Of a stretch of DNA of 41,736 nucleotides, positions 11,001 through 19,418 are shown one piece after another (within the stretch, counting starts at the first letter, position 1; every line of letters begins with the position of its first letter). Under the pieces are notes generated by a model, which made no database searches, had not been told where the DNA came from, and saw only the letters and a program-made list of their open reading frames with translations. The DNA lies in contig ONSJ01000025.1 of the NCBI GenBank assembly GCA_900320515.1, positions 1 through 41,736 on the forward strand, read 5' to 3'. A program made the position numbers and the translations under genes. Source of the DNA: an uncultured Methanobrevibacter sp. GTDB lineage: Archaea > Methanobacteriota > Methanobacteria > Methanobacteriales > Methanobacteriaceae.

Positions 11001-14000
11001 TCCCTAACATTATCCGGTAACACTGTAGAAGTTATTTTCAACAATGGAACAATTACTACTCAAGCATATTCCATGGTTTTAGATAATAAGACTTATGACA
11101 TTACTACTCCTAATTATTACATAAATGCAAGTTTAGTGGATGATAATAATAATAAGATTTATGACCCTAACTCCAGATTTGTCATAAACGGTAATACTAG
11201 TGATGTTGTTCCTACTTATGACTCAGTCAATGGAGTATACAGTATGAATCTTATTGTTGGTGATGAACTCGTTTATGTTGTAAATGTTGCTAGTGCTAAT
11301 GAAAGGAATTTAAATACTAAAACCAGTATTGTTAGAGAAATCAGAGGTACTTTCACTGATTTACAAAGACAAATCAATAGGGCTACCGGTAGTCTAAACT
11401 TACTATATGACTTCATATACACTCCTGAAGTTGATGATGGTAATTTCGATGAAGGTGTTTTAATTGCCAGTCCGATTAATATTGATGGTAAAGGACACAC
11501 TATAATTGGCAATAATAATAAACGCATATTCAAGGTCACTGGTAAGAATGTATTTTTAGATAACATCACACTTGTAAACGGCAGTGGTGCAATATATGTT
11601 GCTGATGGCGGAGACTTGACCGTTGAAGCATCCGTATTTGAAAACAACACTGCTGAAAGGGGAAGTGATGTATATGTTGCTGATAATGGTAAATTAACCG
11701 TTACAGGAACTACATTTAACGATGATAATGCAGTTTATATTGCTGAATTGGGTGACGCTTCAATCTCAACTTCAAAATTCACAAGTGAAGAAGTTTATGC
11801 AATTTACAACTTAGGATCCCTCGCATTATCCGGTAACACTGTAAGACTTATTTTCAACAACGGAACAATTACTACAACCTCAACCGCTACCTTCATTGGC
11901 GGTAAAGAGATTGCTGCCGAATTAGGTGATGAAGTAACTCCAAACGCTACTTTCATCGATGATAACGGCAACCCAATTTATGATTCCAGATTAATAATTA
12001 TTGTAAGAGGCAATGTGCTTGAAACAACTTATAATGTTTCAACCAACCTATACACTGCTAAGTATACAATTGTTAATGCAGGCGAAAATATTGTAAATAC
12101 TTCTTACACTAAAGCTACTATAGTTCCTGGTAAATATCTTGTTGAAAAGGCAAACGTAACAGAATTCACTGTAACTGTTTATGATATAATTGAAGGCGAC
12201 AATGCTACCTTATATGTAACTTTAATAGGTGCAGATGGAGGATTGACAGCTGATATTAAAGTTTACATTAACAATACAGAATACACAATCAGTGTTGTTG
12301 ACGGTAAGGCCATCGAGAACATCGAAGGATTGGCACACGGCAAATACCCTGTTGTTGCAATATTCAACGATGTCAACGGCAATTATAATGATGAAATCAA
12401 CTCAACCGTATTCAATGTAAAACAGAACAACACTTCATTGAAAGTCATTCTTAATGAAACATATGAATATTTAAGCCCAGTAACTATTGCATTTGTCTTA
12501 ACCGGCGCTGATGATGAAGGAATCACCGGTGTTATATATGTAAGTATTGACGGCGAAACCGCTGTGCCTGTTCCTATTGTTGACGGTTTAGGCGAGTTAA
12601 CTATTGACAATACCTACTCTGCCGGTAGTCATGATATATATGCTGAATACTTGGGTGATGATACTTACAGCGCAACAATTAACGACACTGCTAAACTGAA
12701 CATTGTCACAGCTGTTGAATCCATTGTTACCATCACTGTCGATAATGTGACCTACGGTGAAAATTCCACCGTAACCATTACTTTAACAGATGGTGAAGGC
12801 AAGGCTAAAGCAGGTACCGTATATGTAAGTATCGAAGGTTTAGTCGGACAAGTAACTGTTGAAATTGATGCTACTGGTGTTGCGTCTTATTCAACTCAAT
12901 TCCAAGCTGGTTCATACACAATCATTGCAACTGATGGTAATGTAAGTGATTCAGCTAATTTCACTGTTGCTAAATCAAGCAATGCTAATGTAGCTCTTGA
13001 AGCAAATGATACAGTTTACGGAGATAATGCTAACATCACTGTTGTTGCAGCTGATGGCGAAACTCCTATTGCAGGTACTGCTACTTTGATTATTGACGCT
13101 GTTCCTGTTGATGGTATTTATGAAATTCCAGAAGAAGGAGGCATTATCAGTATCGGTAATGCTTTGGCTCCTGGTGTTCACACTGTAATTGTTCAATTTA
13201 CCAACAGTAATTATGAAGATGTAACTAAGACCATTTCCTTCAATGTTGAAAAGGCAACTCCTACCTTGGATGTAAATGACACTGAAGTATATTACGGTCA
13301 GGATATTGAAATTCCATTTAAAGTAATTGGAGTGGACGGAAAAGGCATTAACGCTACTGTCCTTGCTATCAGACCTGCCGTTGAAGAGTATGGTACTGTT
13401 GTGTATGATGAAGAAACAGGTAACGGAACCATTTCATTCAGCACTTTACCTGCTGGCGAATACCCAATTGTTGTAAGACTCTTAAGTGAAGACAACAACT
13501 ATGCAAGTGTAGAAAAAACCATTAATTTAACTGTTAAACAAGGCGAACTTCTCATCCATGTTAAAGTAAACCCAGATAGCGCTAATTATAGTGATGCTGT
13601 AAATGTCACTATTAACCTTTACGGTTTAGTCCCTGGTGATAAATTGGATGCTAAAGTAATCATCTCAAAAGATGGTGTGGAATACCTTGTCGAAAATATC
13701 ACTATTGACGGCATTGAAACCAATATTACTTTAGAGAATTTGGATGTTGGTTTTTACAACATTACTGTAGTGACTGAAGAAGGCAACTACAAATCTGTTG
13801 AATCTACACCTAAAGAATTCAATATCCAACCTGCAAATATCGACATATTTGTTAGTTCTGCTGAGAATGTTACATACGGTGACTACTTATTTATAGGAAT
13901 CACCACAATTGAAGGTCCTTCAACACTTGAAAATGTGATCGTTAGAATTTCAAATGATACAAAAACTGTATATAACATGGTTTTAAATGTCACCGATTTT

Positions 14001-17000
14001 GATGAATTAATGATTCCTGTTGATTTCGCTCCAGGCATCTACTCTGTTGTTGTCACAGTTCCAGATCAAGGAGATAATTATTACGGAGAGTCTGAAGTAT
14101 GGGACTTAACCGTAAACAAAATCAATGTAACTGATGACATTACAATTGATGGCAGTAAAATCACTTACGGTGAAAACGGTACAATCACTCTTGAACTGCC
14201 AGATGTTTACAGCAACGCTTCAGGAACCGTAACTGTTGAACTCATTGGAGTTGATGGAAAATGGACTGTTGATTTAACCGATGGATACGCTGTTGTTGAA
14301 ATCCCAGGATTGGCTGGAAACGCAACATACTCTCTGCAAAGCCTTGTATACTCCGGTGATGACTACTATGAAGGATTCACAATTAATGATGAAAGGATTA
14401 CTATTGAAGTTAATCAGGCTGAATCTTCAGTAGTTGTTGTTGCTGTTGGCGCAACTTACCCGGACAATGTAACTATTGCATATGTAGTTAAAAATGGAAC
14501 TGAAGTAACCATAACAGTTTTCGATATTGACAGACACGATGTTTACAATAAAACCCTTTCAGAGACTGGTGATTTCACTGGTAAGTTTAATATCACTGGT
14601 TTACCTGCAGGAAACTACTTTGTTGTTATTTACAATAACGAAACTGAAAATTACAAGTCCAGTATGGATTCCGCCTCATTTGAAGTTGAAAAAGCATCTC
14701 CTGCTTTCAAAGTTGAAATAACTAAGGATATTGTAGCCTTTGATGAGGGTGTTGAGATTAATGTGACTTTACCTGTTGATGCAACCGGTAATGTAGCCAT
14801 TTTTGTTGATGGAAAACATATCGCTAGTGGTATTCCAGTCAACGGAATTTTCAATGTAACCCTTTCACCTGACATTTTAACTGCGGGCAATCACAGCTTC
14901 ATGGTTACTTTCATGGAAGATAGGAATTACGAAGAAAGAGTGGCCTATGGAAACTTCAAAGTAAGCAAAGCAGATCCTGTCATGACTATGGTCCTTGGTG
15001 AAGACAATATCGGCGTGATGGGAAGCTTTAATGCAACAATCACAGTTGCAAACGCTACCGGATTTATCAATTTGATTAGAAATGGTTTTGCATATAATGT
15101 CGAATTGATTGATAGTGCTTACTTCTTTGAAGAAGATAACCTTCAAGCTGGCGAATACCTCCTTGAAGCATACTATCTTGGTGATGACAATTACAATAAG
15201 GCAAACATCACTATGAAATTTACAATTCCTAAGGATGATGTCTCAATCGGATTTGAAACCTTGACTCCAGAAATTGCTTATGGCGATGAGGCTATTTTCA
15301 AAATCGATATTGGTCCTGACTCTGCTACCGGTGATGTAACCATCTATGTTGGTGATGAGTACTGGGGAACATACAAGCTTGATGATGAATATGCAAATGC
15401 AACAGTAACTCTCGTTTATTTACCTGTCGGTACACATAACATCACAGTCATTTACAGTGGTGATAAGAACTATAACAACAGAACTGGAGTTGTACCTAAT
15501 GCCATAACTGTTAATAAAGCAGATGTGGGTGTTGAATTTGAAACATTGACTCCGGAAATAAAATATGGTGAAGATGCTGTTATTTCCATCAATATTGACC
15601 CTGACTTTGCTACCGGTGATGTAACCATCTATGTTGGTGATGAGTACTGGGGAACATACAAGCTTGATGATGAATATGCAAATGCAACAATAATCCTCTC
15701 AGGTTTAACTGTCGGTACACACAACATCACAGTCACTTACAGCGGTGATGAGAACTATAACAACAGAACTGGTGTTGTACCTAATGCCATAACTGTTGGA
15801 AAAGCAGATTCAAAAACTACCATTATTAAACCTATTGATGATGTGATATACGGCAATAATGTAACTGTTTTCTATGAAATAGAGAATAGAACTGAGGTTA
15901 TGGCCTATGTAATGGACCTTGCAGATGGACATATAATAAATATCACTAATGTATTTGATGACCATGTGGTCATTCCTGTTTTAGCCGCCGGCAAATATCA
16001 ACTTTTAATTGCTAACAATATGGGTGAAGTATATAGCTCTTCATATGATCTTGCAGGCTTTGAAGTTGTTAAAGCAACTCCTGAAATAAGTGCTGAAGCT
16101 TTAGATATTTTCTACAGTCAAGATAATATCGTAACTGTAACAATTTCACCTAATGCTACCGGCACTGTAAGCATTATTGTAAACGGTAAGGAATACACAG
16201 CTTATATTGAAGATGGTGCTGCAATTACACTAATTAGTGCTGTAGACATCATTGCTGGCGAAAACAACATAAGGGTAATTTATGATGGTGACAGAAACTA
16301 CACAATGAACTACAACTCAACCACTTTCATGGCATATGATAATGTTGTAACCAATGACACATTCTTCACCTACTTCGATGAAAATGGTATATTGTTAGAT
16401 ACCGTTCCATTCGATGATTTGATTTTAAGAGGTTCCTTCAGTGGATTAACTTCTAATGTTATCGTCCTTGACAGACCTATTTCAATCAGGGGTGACGGTT
16501 CCACATTAAACATATTAAATGGCATGGGATTACGCATTGTCTCAGATGATGTTTATGTATCAGGCTTGATGATTCTCAATGATGGTACTGACTTCAGCTA
16601 TGATAATGACTGTGCTGCAGTTTATGTTGAAGGTGAAGATGTAACCCTTAATAATGTCGGTGTTTTATACAATGCTCCGGAAGATGGCGAAGCTTATGGA
16701 ATTTATGTAACCGAATCAGACGGTTTCAAATTAATTGATTCTGTAATTTCCTTGCAAGGAAACGAAACTAATGTTGACTATCAATATGGATTAATAGTAG
16801 AGAATTCCGATGATGTATTAATCAGTGGTAATAAAATCGTTGCTCAATTGCCTGCAAGTGCTGTAGATGACACTTTACCATCAGGTATTTACAGAAATTG
16901 CGCATTGGCTGTCGGTATCCAAAACGCTAACGATCTTGTATTTACTCAAAATGAAGTTAAGGTTGACGTGATTGGCGAAACATCATGGACCTCCTTGAAC

Positions 17001-19082
17001 GGCATAATGGTTTACGGTGCAAGCAATCTACAAATCGCTGATAACAACATTACCTTAACTGATGGGGAAAATATGGGTGTAGGTTTCTATCAGGCTGTGG
17101 ACTTATACAATTTCGACGGTGCTATTGAAAACAACACTATTGTCGTAAACACAACTACCGGTCTTCCTGGCAGTGGAAATGCTAACGCTATCAAATTAAA
17201 CGGTCCATTTGATGCAACTGTAAACAACAACGACTTGACTGTAATCAGTTATGGTCCTTCATGTGGAATTTCCACCAGTAATTGGGATGGACGTGCAATT
17301 TTATCTGCTGAGGATAACAACATTTATGTGCTTGGTTCCGGTGAACCTGGTGAAGAAGGCAATGGTGCAGTTTCCGGTATTGAACTTCAGGTAGAAAAAG
17401 CTTATGTATACGATAACGTAATCACTGTTGAATCCATTGAGGAATACAATGAAACCCTGAATGTCTTCGGTATAAGCAATGTTCAATATTCCGATCACAT
17501 CGAATACCTTGACATTGAGGACAACTCAGTTTATTCCGACGGTGAATATGCTGTGCTTATTAACTATGCCCGTGATTCATTTGTCTCCGGCAACTTCCTG
17601 ATTGCCTATGAGTTGTATGGTGATGAAGCGGTTTCAACTCTTGGAGAAGCAACAGTATATGGTAACTACCCAGCAGAACTCAACTTGATTGTATCTGTTG
17701 ACAACATTACAGTTGGAGAAGATGCAGAAGTTATCATCTCTGCTAATGAGTTATTCGATGGTGACGTAACCGTTGTAATGGGAACTGATGAATTTACTGT
17801 AACCTTAACTGACGGTTTCGGATATTTAACATTATCCGGATTGGCTGTTGGCGAGCACACTGTCACCGCATATTATGATGGCAGCACATACTTCCCAGCA
17901 GATGAAGCCACTACTAACTTCACAGTATCCAAAGTTGAAATTCCAGCTGAACAGGCATTTAACATTACCGATCCTCAAAACAGCACTTCCCAAGTAATTT
18001 CAGTTGAATTACCTGAAGATGCAACCGGATTCTTGCTGTTAGACATTAACGGAACCCAAACTCACGTACCGTTAGTGGATGGTAAAGCTAACGTAACCGT
18101 TCCTTTATTACCTGAAGGCACCTACAACGCTACTATTACCTACACCGGTGATGAAAACTACGCTCCGATTTCAACTACCAAAGAGCTTAATGTAACATCC
18201 AATGTTCCTGATAGTGCACTGAATATTCCTGCTAACTCTAAATCCGACATTCCAACTACCTACTCCATTAGCTTACCTAGTGATGCTACTGGTATTCTGG
18301 AAGTTGATGTTGACGGAACCAAATATGCTGCTCCTTTAAACAAAGGATCTGCTAGTGTGACTGTTCCTGCTTTATCTGTAGGCAACCACAATGTGACTGT
18401 AAAATACAGCGGTGATGACAACTACTCACCTGTAGTCAAATCCACTTCATTAAATGTGGTCTCTCCTGTATATAGAGTTACAAACAACAAGGATGTTTCC
18501 GTAGTATACTCCGCTAAAGGAAGCTACAAGGTTCTTGTAACCAGGGACGGTAAGGCTGTTGGTGCTGGTGAAAGCGTAACCTTCATCTTTAACGGCGTGA
18601 CATACACCGTTAAAACCGATAGCAAAGGCTATGCAACCTTAAACTTAAACACTAAGGTTAAAGCCAAAACATACATCGTCACAGCTGAGTACAAAGGTGC
18701 AAAAGTATCCAACAAAGTTAAAATAAAACACTTTATTATTAAGGCTAAAAACACAAGCGTTAAAAAATCTAAAAAGGTCAACAAGATTAAAGTTAAAACC
18801 ACCAAGGTGAACGGCAAGTTCCTCAAAGGTAAAAAATTAACTTTAACAATCAAAAGGGTTAAAGCCAAAACCAAAAATACCGGCGCAGCAACATCCAATG
18901 CCAATACTGCTGCTAAAAAATCTAAAGCCAAAAAGATTAAAGCCAAAATCAACAAGAAAGGTGTTGCAACCTTCAAAATCAAAAAGAGTTTTATCAAAAA
19001 ACTTAAAGTTGGTACAAAATATCAATACACCGTAAGCTACGGTAAGGACACAGTAACCAAGAAACTGAAAGTTAAAAGATAG
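5094..19082 (+). CDS. Giant adhesin-like protein (4662 aa): Pmp-type beta-helix modules, Ig-like repeats and basic C-terminal wall domain
   Basis: A secreted surface protein. It has a signal peptide (LLLFLVMILAISAVSA, cleavage near residue 24). Residues about 67-2350 hold seven modules, each opening with a GTFTDLQ-like strand and an LPYDF..I.GNG.TISG.N segment, followed by Chlamydia-Pmp-type GGAIY/NNTA beta-helix rungs and one Ig-like domain (TLNATL-DDNGN). About 2350-3745 are bacterial-Ig-like repeats (AGTHNITVTYSGD type). About 3750-4190 is a second parallel beta-helix of NosD/pectate-lyase style. About 4195-4545 are more Ig-like repeats, and 4546-4662 is a very Lys-rich domain that probably binds pseudomurein. 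Many N-x-S/T sites suggest glycosylation. ALPs of this type are thought to mediate attachment to host, food particles or partner microbes; the ligand is unknown. I see no frameshift across 14 kb. Confidence 0.9.
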   Translation: MKKSKLSILLLFLVMILAISAVSAADTNDTSDSNLQSVDEAPVDKVASADVDKLSSTDSNDVLSTGGGNFTDLQNSINNPGPSKMITLNSNYTRVGDEGVIEVRDTISIIGNGYTIDGSNNGGIFKVYQGGFLFLQNVILINGNSENGGAIYNDGTVVIQNSKFFNNDATLGGAIYNNAFLTITESTFINGSVYNNGNLSLSRNIFDEPIVTTADGAITSTIAVTVLDDDVMMVKDESVTLDAIITDDNGNFINQLGDSFKFTVDGVEAGAAVYNYQLKKYQALYTLTQPGVYTVNVTYAAGNNLVISSKEKNLINYRGTYTDLQERIATATTTALVLPYDITYNDAVDADSFPGGMVIDKAINIIGNGFTVSGNNACRIFNVTADNVALTYIALTNGKATDGGAVYVDNGGELTVTESTFTNNSATNGAAIYVDGNLIVNDVTLNDDDAVYIGTSGNAEISNSLFRSDKLYAINNYGTLALAGNKVKAISNYGTITSTVKAVVLEGPNTVFAESPNVKLYANITDDNNNPIYQSGFNFVINNNVNIPANFNEATLLYEADYTLPSFGYYDVNMTGTGAQIINGTIAYIAGTFTELQLLINNTSAGGTLELPHDFTYDATFDGANFPDGVIINKSIIIEGNGYTISGNNKNVILYAESGKVVINNVTIANGYSNSGYSAVFTQTDFTIANSTVVNNTDVNNAANGAISAVGLVSDIVFNVFNTVFEKNTVDNAGAAVTVVGVNNKVTYNIYDSFFINNVASIDVPVHNQAVSGGAIFSLFNTVGFINNTQFIGNKAKGQDESFPNGGAIKVQFGGTLTVANSTFEANEASRNGGAISIQSNTGILTSVIIDTCTFTGNSAPKGAAVVSSHNSGSGSVTIINSNFNEDNAVYLDAHTDASISSSVFTSDEVNAITNLGNLELSGNTVKSILNNGTITSQVNAIVLDNKTYETKEANYTLNATLTDDNGNLINDARVKFVVNGVTAPNNSTYDETTGVYTYADYPITIDYPKYTVSVSLDSAPNLVVKTGIVKNLRVGTFTDLKAKLDATTADTFVLPYDFTYSTEIDGDLKVIVLNKTIDGKGYTISGNNIADIFIVNADVAIKNTVFADVKSFAVYNNAAITLTNNTISKDKALIINNGTISNAVVNVMDGKTLNIKFNQKVTLNATFKDDKGNLIKDDRFAFSITNVASPITATYKNGLYTAEYTADKVETKTVDVANIGVAAQVKGTLIISRANVVIIITANDTIERKQKESINVTLKDEFGNLLDGKELDIIITNSAGIVVREFTSTTNDDGEWLEEVAGLGIDNYTITVIFQRTDEFNLKTASMAFKVVQLNITNSFTELQELIQANEGTGNVLVLPHNFKYSDYVDEDFYPEGVLITKDITIDGNGATIDADNVYRILNIADGVNVNIKNVTFINGNATVGAAILTNADSLAIDSCNFINCTSTDGGAIYINGTNVNVTGESLFKDNTADMGGAIFVAVGGNLTVIGAEFDNNTAHAGGAIFVGDGAILTLTGSEFKNNVDNRNTSIGNFGTLALDSNTVDNTIYNNGIITTPVYSTVLGNTTYQIENPSVELTADLVDDNNNKIYDPEFRFVVNGLTVEVKPDYNPTTGIYNVTYDITPTVLYYLVNVTSAKEEKLLTKTSILRNVTGTFTDLQRLINKTSAGGTLELPYDFAYIASIDGDRFPEGVVINKAITIDGKGHTISGSNSNRIFRITAATTLNNISLVEGNAAEFGGAIYATANLNVNNSVFDNNTAAVGGAIRVLASTADLTLNINNVNFTNNKVDNAGGAVAIVSADSHDVTYNIYNSLFENNVAIAADGGAIYSYGDTQGLINNTIFRGNKAETGDAADGGAIKIQFGGTLRVANSTFENNVANLGGGAISIQADDDQDSTQLVVEKCIFTNNDAYYGSAIASTRSDLDNVYVTITDSNFDEVNAVFLGARTTGTISNSIFTSADAYAIYNLGSLTLSGNTVEVIFNNGTITTQAYSMVLDNKTYDITTPNYYINASLVDDNNNKIYDPNSRFVINGNTSDVVPTYDSVNGVYSMNLIVGDELVYVVNVASANERNLNTKTSIVREIRGTFTDLQRQINRATGSLNLLYDFIYTPEVDDGNFDEGVLIASPINIDGKGHTIIGNNNKRIFKVTGKNVFLDNITLVNGSGAIYVADGGDLTVEASVFENNTAERGSDVYVADNGKLTVTGTTFNDDNAVYIAELGDASISTSKFTSEEVYAIYNLGSLALSGNTVRLIFNNGTITTTSTATFIGGKEIAAELGDEVTPNATFIDDNGNPIYDSRLIIIVRGNVLETTYNVSTNLYTAKYTIVNAGENIVNTSYTKATIVPGKYLVEKANVTEFTVTVYDIIEGDNATLYVTLIGADGGLTADIKVYINNTEYTISVVDGKAIENIEGLAHGKYPVVAIFNDVNGNYNDEINSTVFNVKQNNTSLKVILNETYEYLSPVTIAFVLTGADDEGITGVIYVSIDGETAVPVPIVDGLGELTIDNTYSAGSHDIYAEYLGDDTYSATINDTAKLNIVTAVESIVTITVDNVTYGENSTVTITLTDGEGKAKAGTVYVSIEGLVGQVTVEIDATGVASYSTQFQAGSYTIIATDGNVSDSANFTVAKSSNANVALEANDTVYGDNANITVVAADGETPIAGTATLIIDAVPVDGIYEIPEEGGIISIGNALAPGVHTVIVQFTNSNYEDVTKTISFNVEKATPTLDVNDTEVYYGQDIEIPFKVIGVDGKGINATVLAIRPAVEEYGTVVYDEETGNGTISFSTLPAGEYPIVVRLLSEDNNYASVEKTINLTVKQGELLIHVKVNPDSANYSDAVNVTINLYGLVPGDKLDAKVIISKDGVEYLVENITIDGIETNITLENLDVGFYNITVVTEEGNYKSVESTPKEFNIQPANIDIFVSSAENVTYGDYLFIGITTIEGPSTLENVIVRISNDTKTVYNMVLNVTDFDELMIPVDFAPGIYSVVVTVPDQGDNYYGESEVWDLTVNKINVTDDITIDGSKITYGENGTITLELPDVYSNASGTVTVELIGVDGKWTVDLTDGYAVVEIPGLAGNATYSLQSLVYSGDDYYEGFTINDERITIEVNQAESSVVVVAVGATYPDNVTIAYVVKNGTEVTITVFDIDRHDVYNKTLSETGDFTGKFNITGLPAGNYFVVIYNNETENYKSSMDSASFEVEKASPAFKVEITKDIVAFDEGVEINVTLPVDATGNVAIFVDGKHIASGIPVNGIFNVTLSPDILTAGNHSFMVTFMEDRNYEERVAYGNFKVSKADPVMTMVLGEDNIGVMGSFNATITVANATGFINLIRNGFAYNVELIDSAYFFEEDNLQAGEYLLEAYYLGDDNYNKANITMKFTIPKDDVSIGFETLTPEIAYGDEAIFKIDIGPDSATGDVTIYVGDEYWGTYKLDDEYANATVTLVYLPVGTHNITVIYSGDKNYNNRTGVVPNAITVNKADVGVEFETLTPEIKYGEDAVISINIDPDFATGDVTIYVGDEYWGTYKLDDEYANATIILSGLTVGTHNITVTYSGDENYNNRTGVVPNAITVGKADSKTTIIKPIDDVIYGNNVTVFYEIENRTEVMAYVMDLADGHIINITNVFDDHVVIPVLAAGKYQLLIANNMGEVYSSSYDLAGFEVVKATPEISAEALDIFYSQDNIVTVTISPNATGTVSIIVNGKEYTAYIEDGAAITLISAVDIIAGENNIRVIYDGDRNYTMNYNSTTFMAYDNVVTNDTFFTYFDENGILLDTVPFDDLILRGSFSGLTSNVIVLDRPISIRGDGSTLNILNGMGLRIVSDDVYVSGLMILNDGTDFSYDNDCAAVYVEGEDVTLNNVGVLYNAPEDGEAYGIYVTESDGFKLIDSVISLQGNETNVDYQYGLIVENSDDVLISGNKIVAQLPASAVDDTLPSGIYRNCALAVGIQNANDLVFTQNEVKVDVIGETSWTSLNGIMVYGASNLQIADNNITLTDGENMGVGFYQAVDLYNFDGAIENNTIVVNTTTGLPGSGNANAIKLNGPFDATVNNNDLTVISYGPSCGISTSNWDGRAILSAEDNNIYVLGSGEPGEEGNGAVSGIELQVEKAYVYDNVITVESIEEYNETLNVFGISNVQYSDHIEYLDIEDNSVYSDGEYAVLINYARDSFVSGNFLIAYELYGDEAVSTLGEATVYGNYPAELNLIVSVDNITVGEDAEVIISANELFDGDVTVVMGTDEFTVTLTDGFGYLTLSGLAVGEHTVTAYYDGSTYFPADEATTNFTVSKVEIPAEQAFNITDPQNSTSQVISVELPEDATGFLLLDINGTQTHVPLVDGKANVTVPLLPEGTYNATITYTGDENYAPISTTKELNVTSNVPDSALNIPANSKSDIPTTYSISLPSDATGILEVDVDGTKYAAPLNKGSASVTVPALSVGNHNVTVKYSGDDNYSPVVKSTSLNVVSPVYRVTNNKDVSVVYSAKGSYKVLVTRDGKAVGAGESVTFIFNGVTYTVKTDSKGYATLNLNTKVKAKTYIVTAEYKGAKVSNKVKIKHFIIKAKNTSVKKSKKVNKIKVKTTKVNGKFLKGKKLTLTIKRVKAKTKNTGAATSNANTAAKKSKAKKIKAKINKKGVATFKIKKSFIKKLKVGTKYQYTVSYGKDTVTKKLKVKR
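5295..12150 (+). repeat. Seven beta-helix/Ig supermodules within the giant adhesin
   Basis: Module starts (the GTFTDLQ-like segment) are at 5295, 6048, 6864, 8199, 9108, 10053 and 11346, giving lengths of about 753, 816, 1335, 909, 945, 1293 and 800 bp. Modules 3 and 6 are the long ones and both contain TSAGGTLELP after the start, which suggests that a three-module block was duplicated. Confidence 0.7.
15241..15810 (+). repeat. Tandem 285-bp Ig-like repeat with a near-identical core
   Basis: Two 95-residue units follow each other (aligned points 15255/15540 and 15324/15609, exactly 285 bp apart). About 85 bp in the middle of each (from 15324 and 15609) are almost identical at the DNA level, pointing to recent duplication or gene conversion. 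Confidence 0.85.
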
Positions 19083-19112
19083 GGATTAACATCCTTATCC
19101 ATTTTTATTTTT
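19078..19112 (+). terminator. Hairpin terminator overlapping the stop of the giant adhesin gene
   Basis: GATAGGGAT (19078-19086) pairs with ATCCTTATC (19091-19099) with one G-T pair around a 4-nt loop, followed by a T-rich run. The TAG stop (19080-19082) lies in the left arm. Confidence 0.6.
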
Positions 19113-19418
19113 TTTTAATGCCACCACATCACTGATCTTAGTCATTAAATTTTAATTTATTTTCAATAAAACAGATTTAATATTATTTTTTTGGATATGA
19201 GAAATTTAACACTGTTTACAAATAAATTAAGAACAAATCATTTTTCTAAAATTTACCCCCTAATCGTTGTATTTAATCATAATTTTTTAAATAATTATTT
19301 TTTTTCCGTTCATTATTTTTTTTAAATAATATTGCATTGCTTTATATAATAGCTTTATTAAAATTATATATGATTAATCTAAAATTTAGATTAAATCGCA
19401 TTATGGAGATATAATAAA
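19113..19418 (+). promoter_or_regulatory. Intergenic region with the promoter and palindromic leader of the 744-aa adhesin-like gene
   Basis: Up to about 19330 the stretch is AT-rich and I see nothing in it. TATA box TTTATATAAT is at 19341-19350 and GATTAATCTAA at 19372-19382, 31 bp after the TATA start as in the giant adhesin promoter. AATCTAAA and TTTAGATT (19376-19392) form a perfect 8+1+8 palindrome near the expected transcript start. The ribosome-binding site GGAGAT is just upstream of the ATG at 19419. Confidence 0.6.

Noticed and set aside
8261..11650. Several 95-125-codon minus-strand frames in the giant adhesin gene
   Set aside because: They recur at matching places in the repeated modules and are Leu/Val/Thr/Ser-rich, as expected from reverse reading of Asn/Thr/Val-rich codons. 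No promoter or ribosome-binding site supports them.
5295..12150. Possible CRISPR array, because of recurring short motifs
   Set aside because: The repeats are protein-level, in frame, degenerate in DNA and hundreds of bases apart; there are no regular short repeats with unique spacers and no cas genes.
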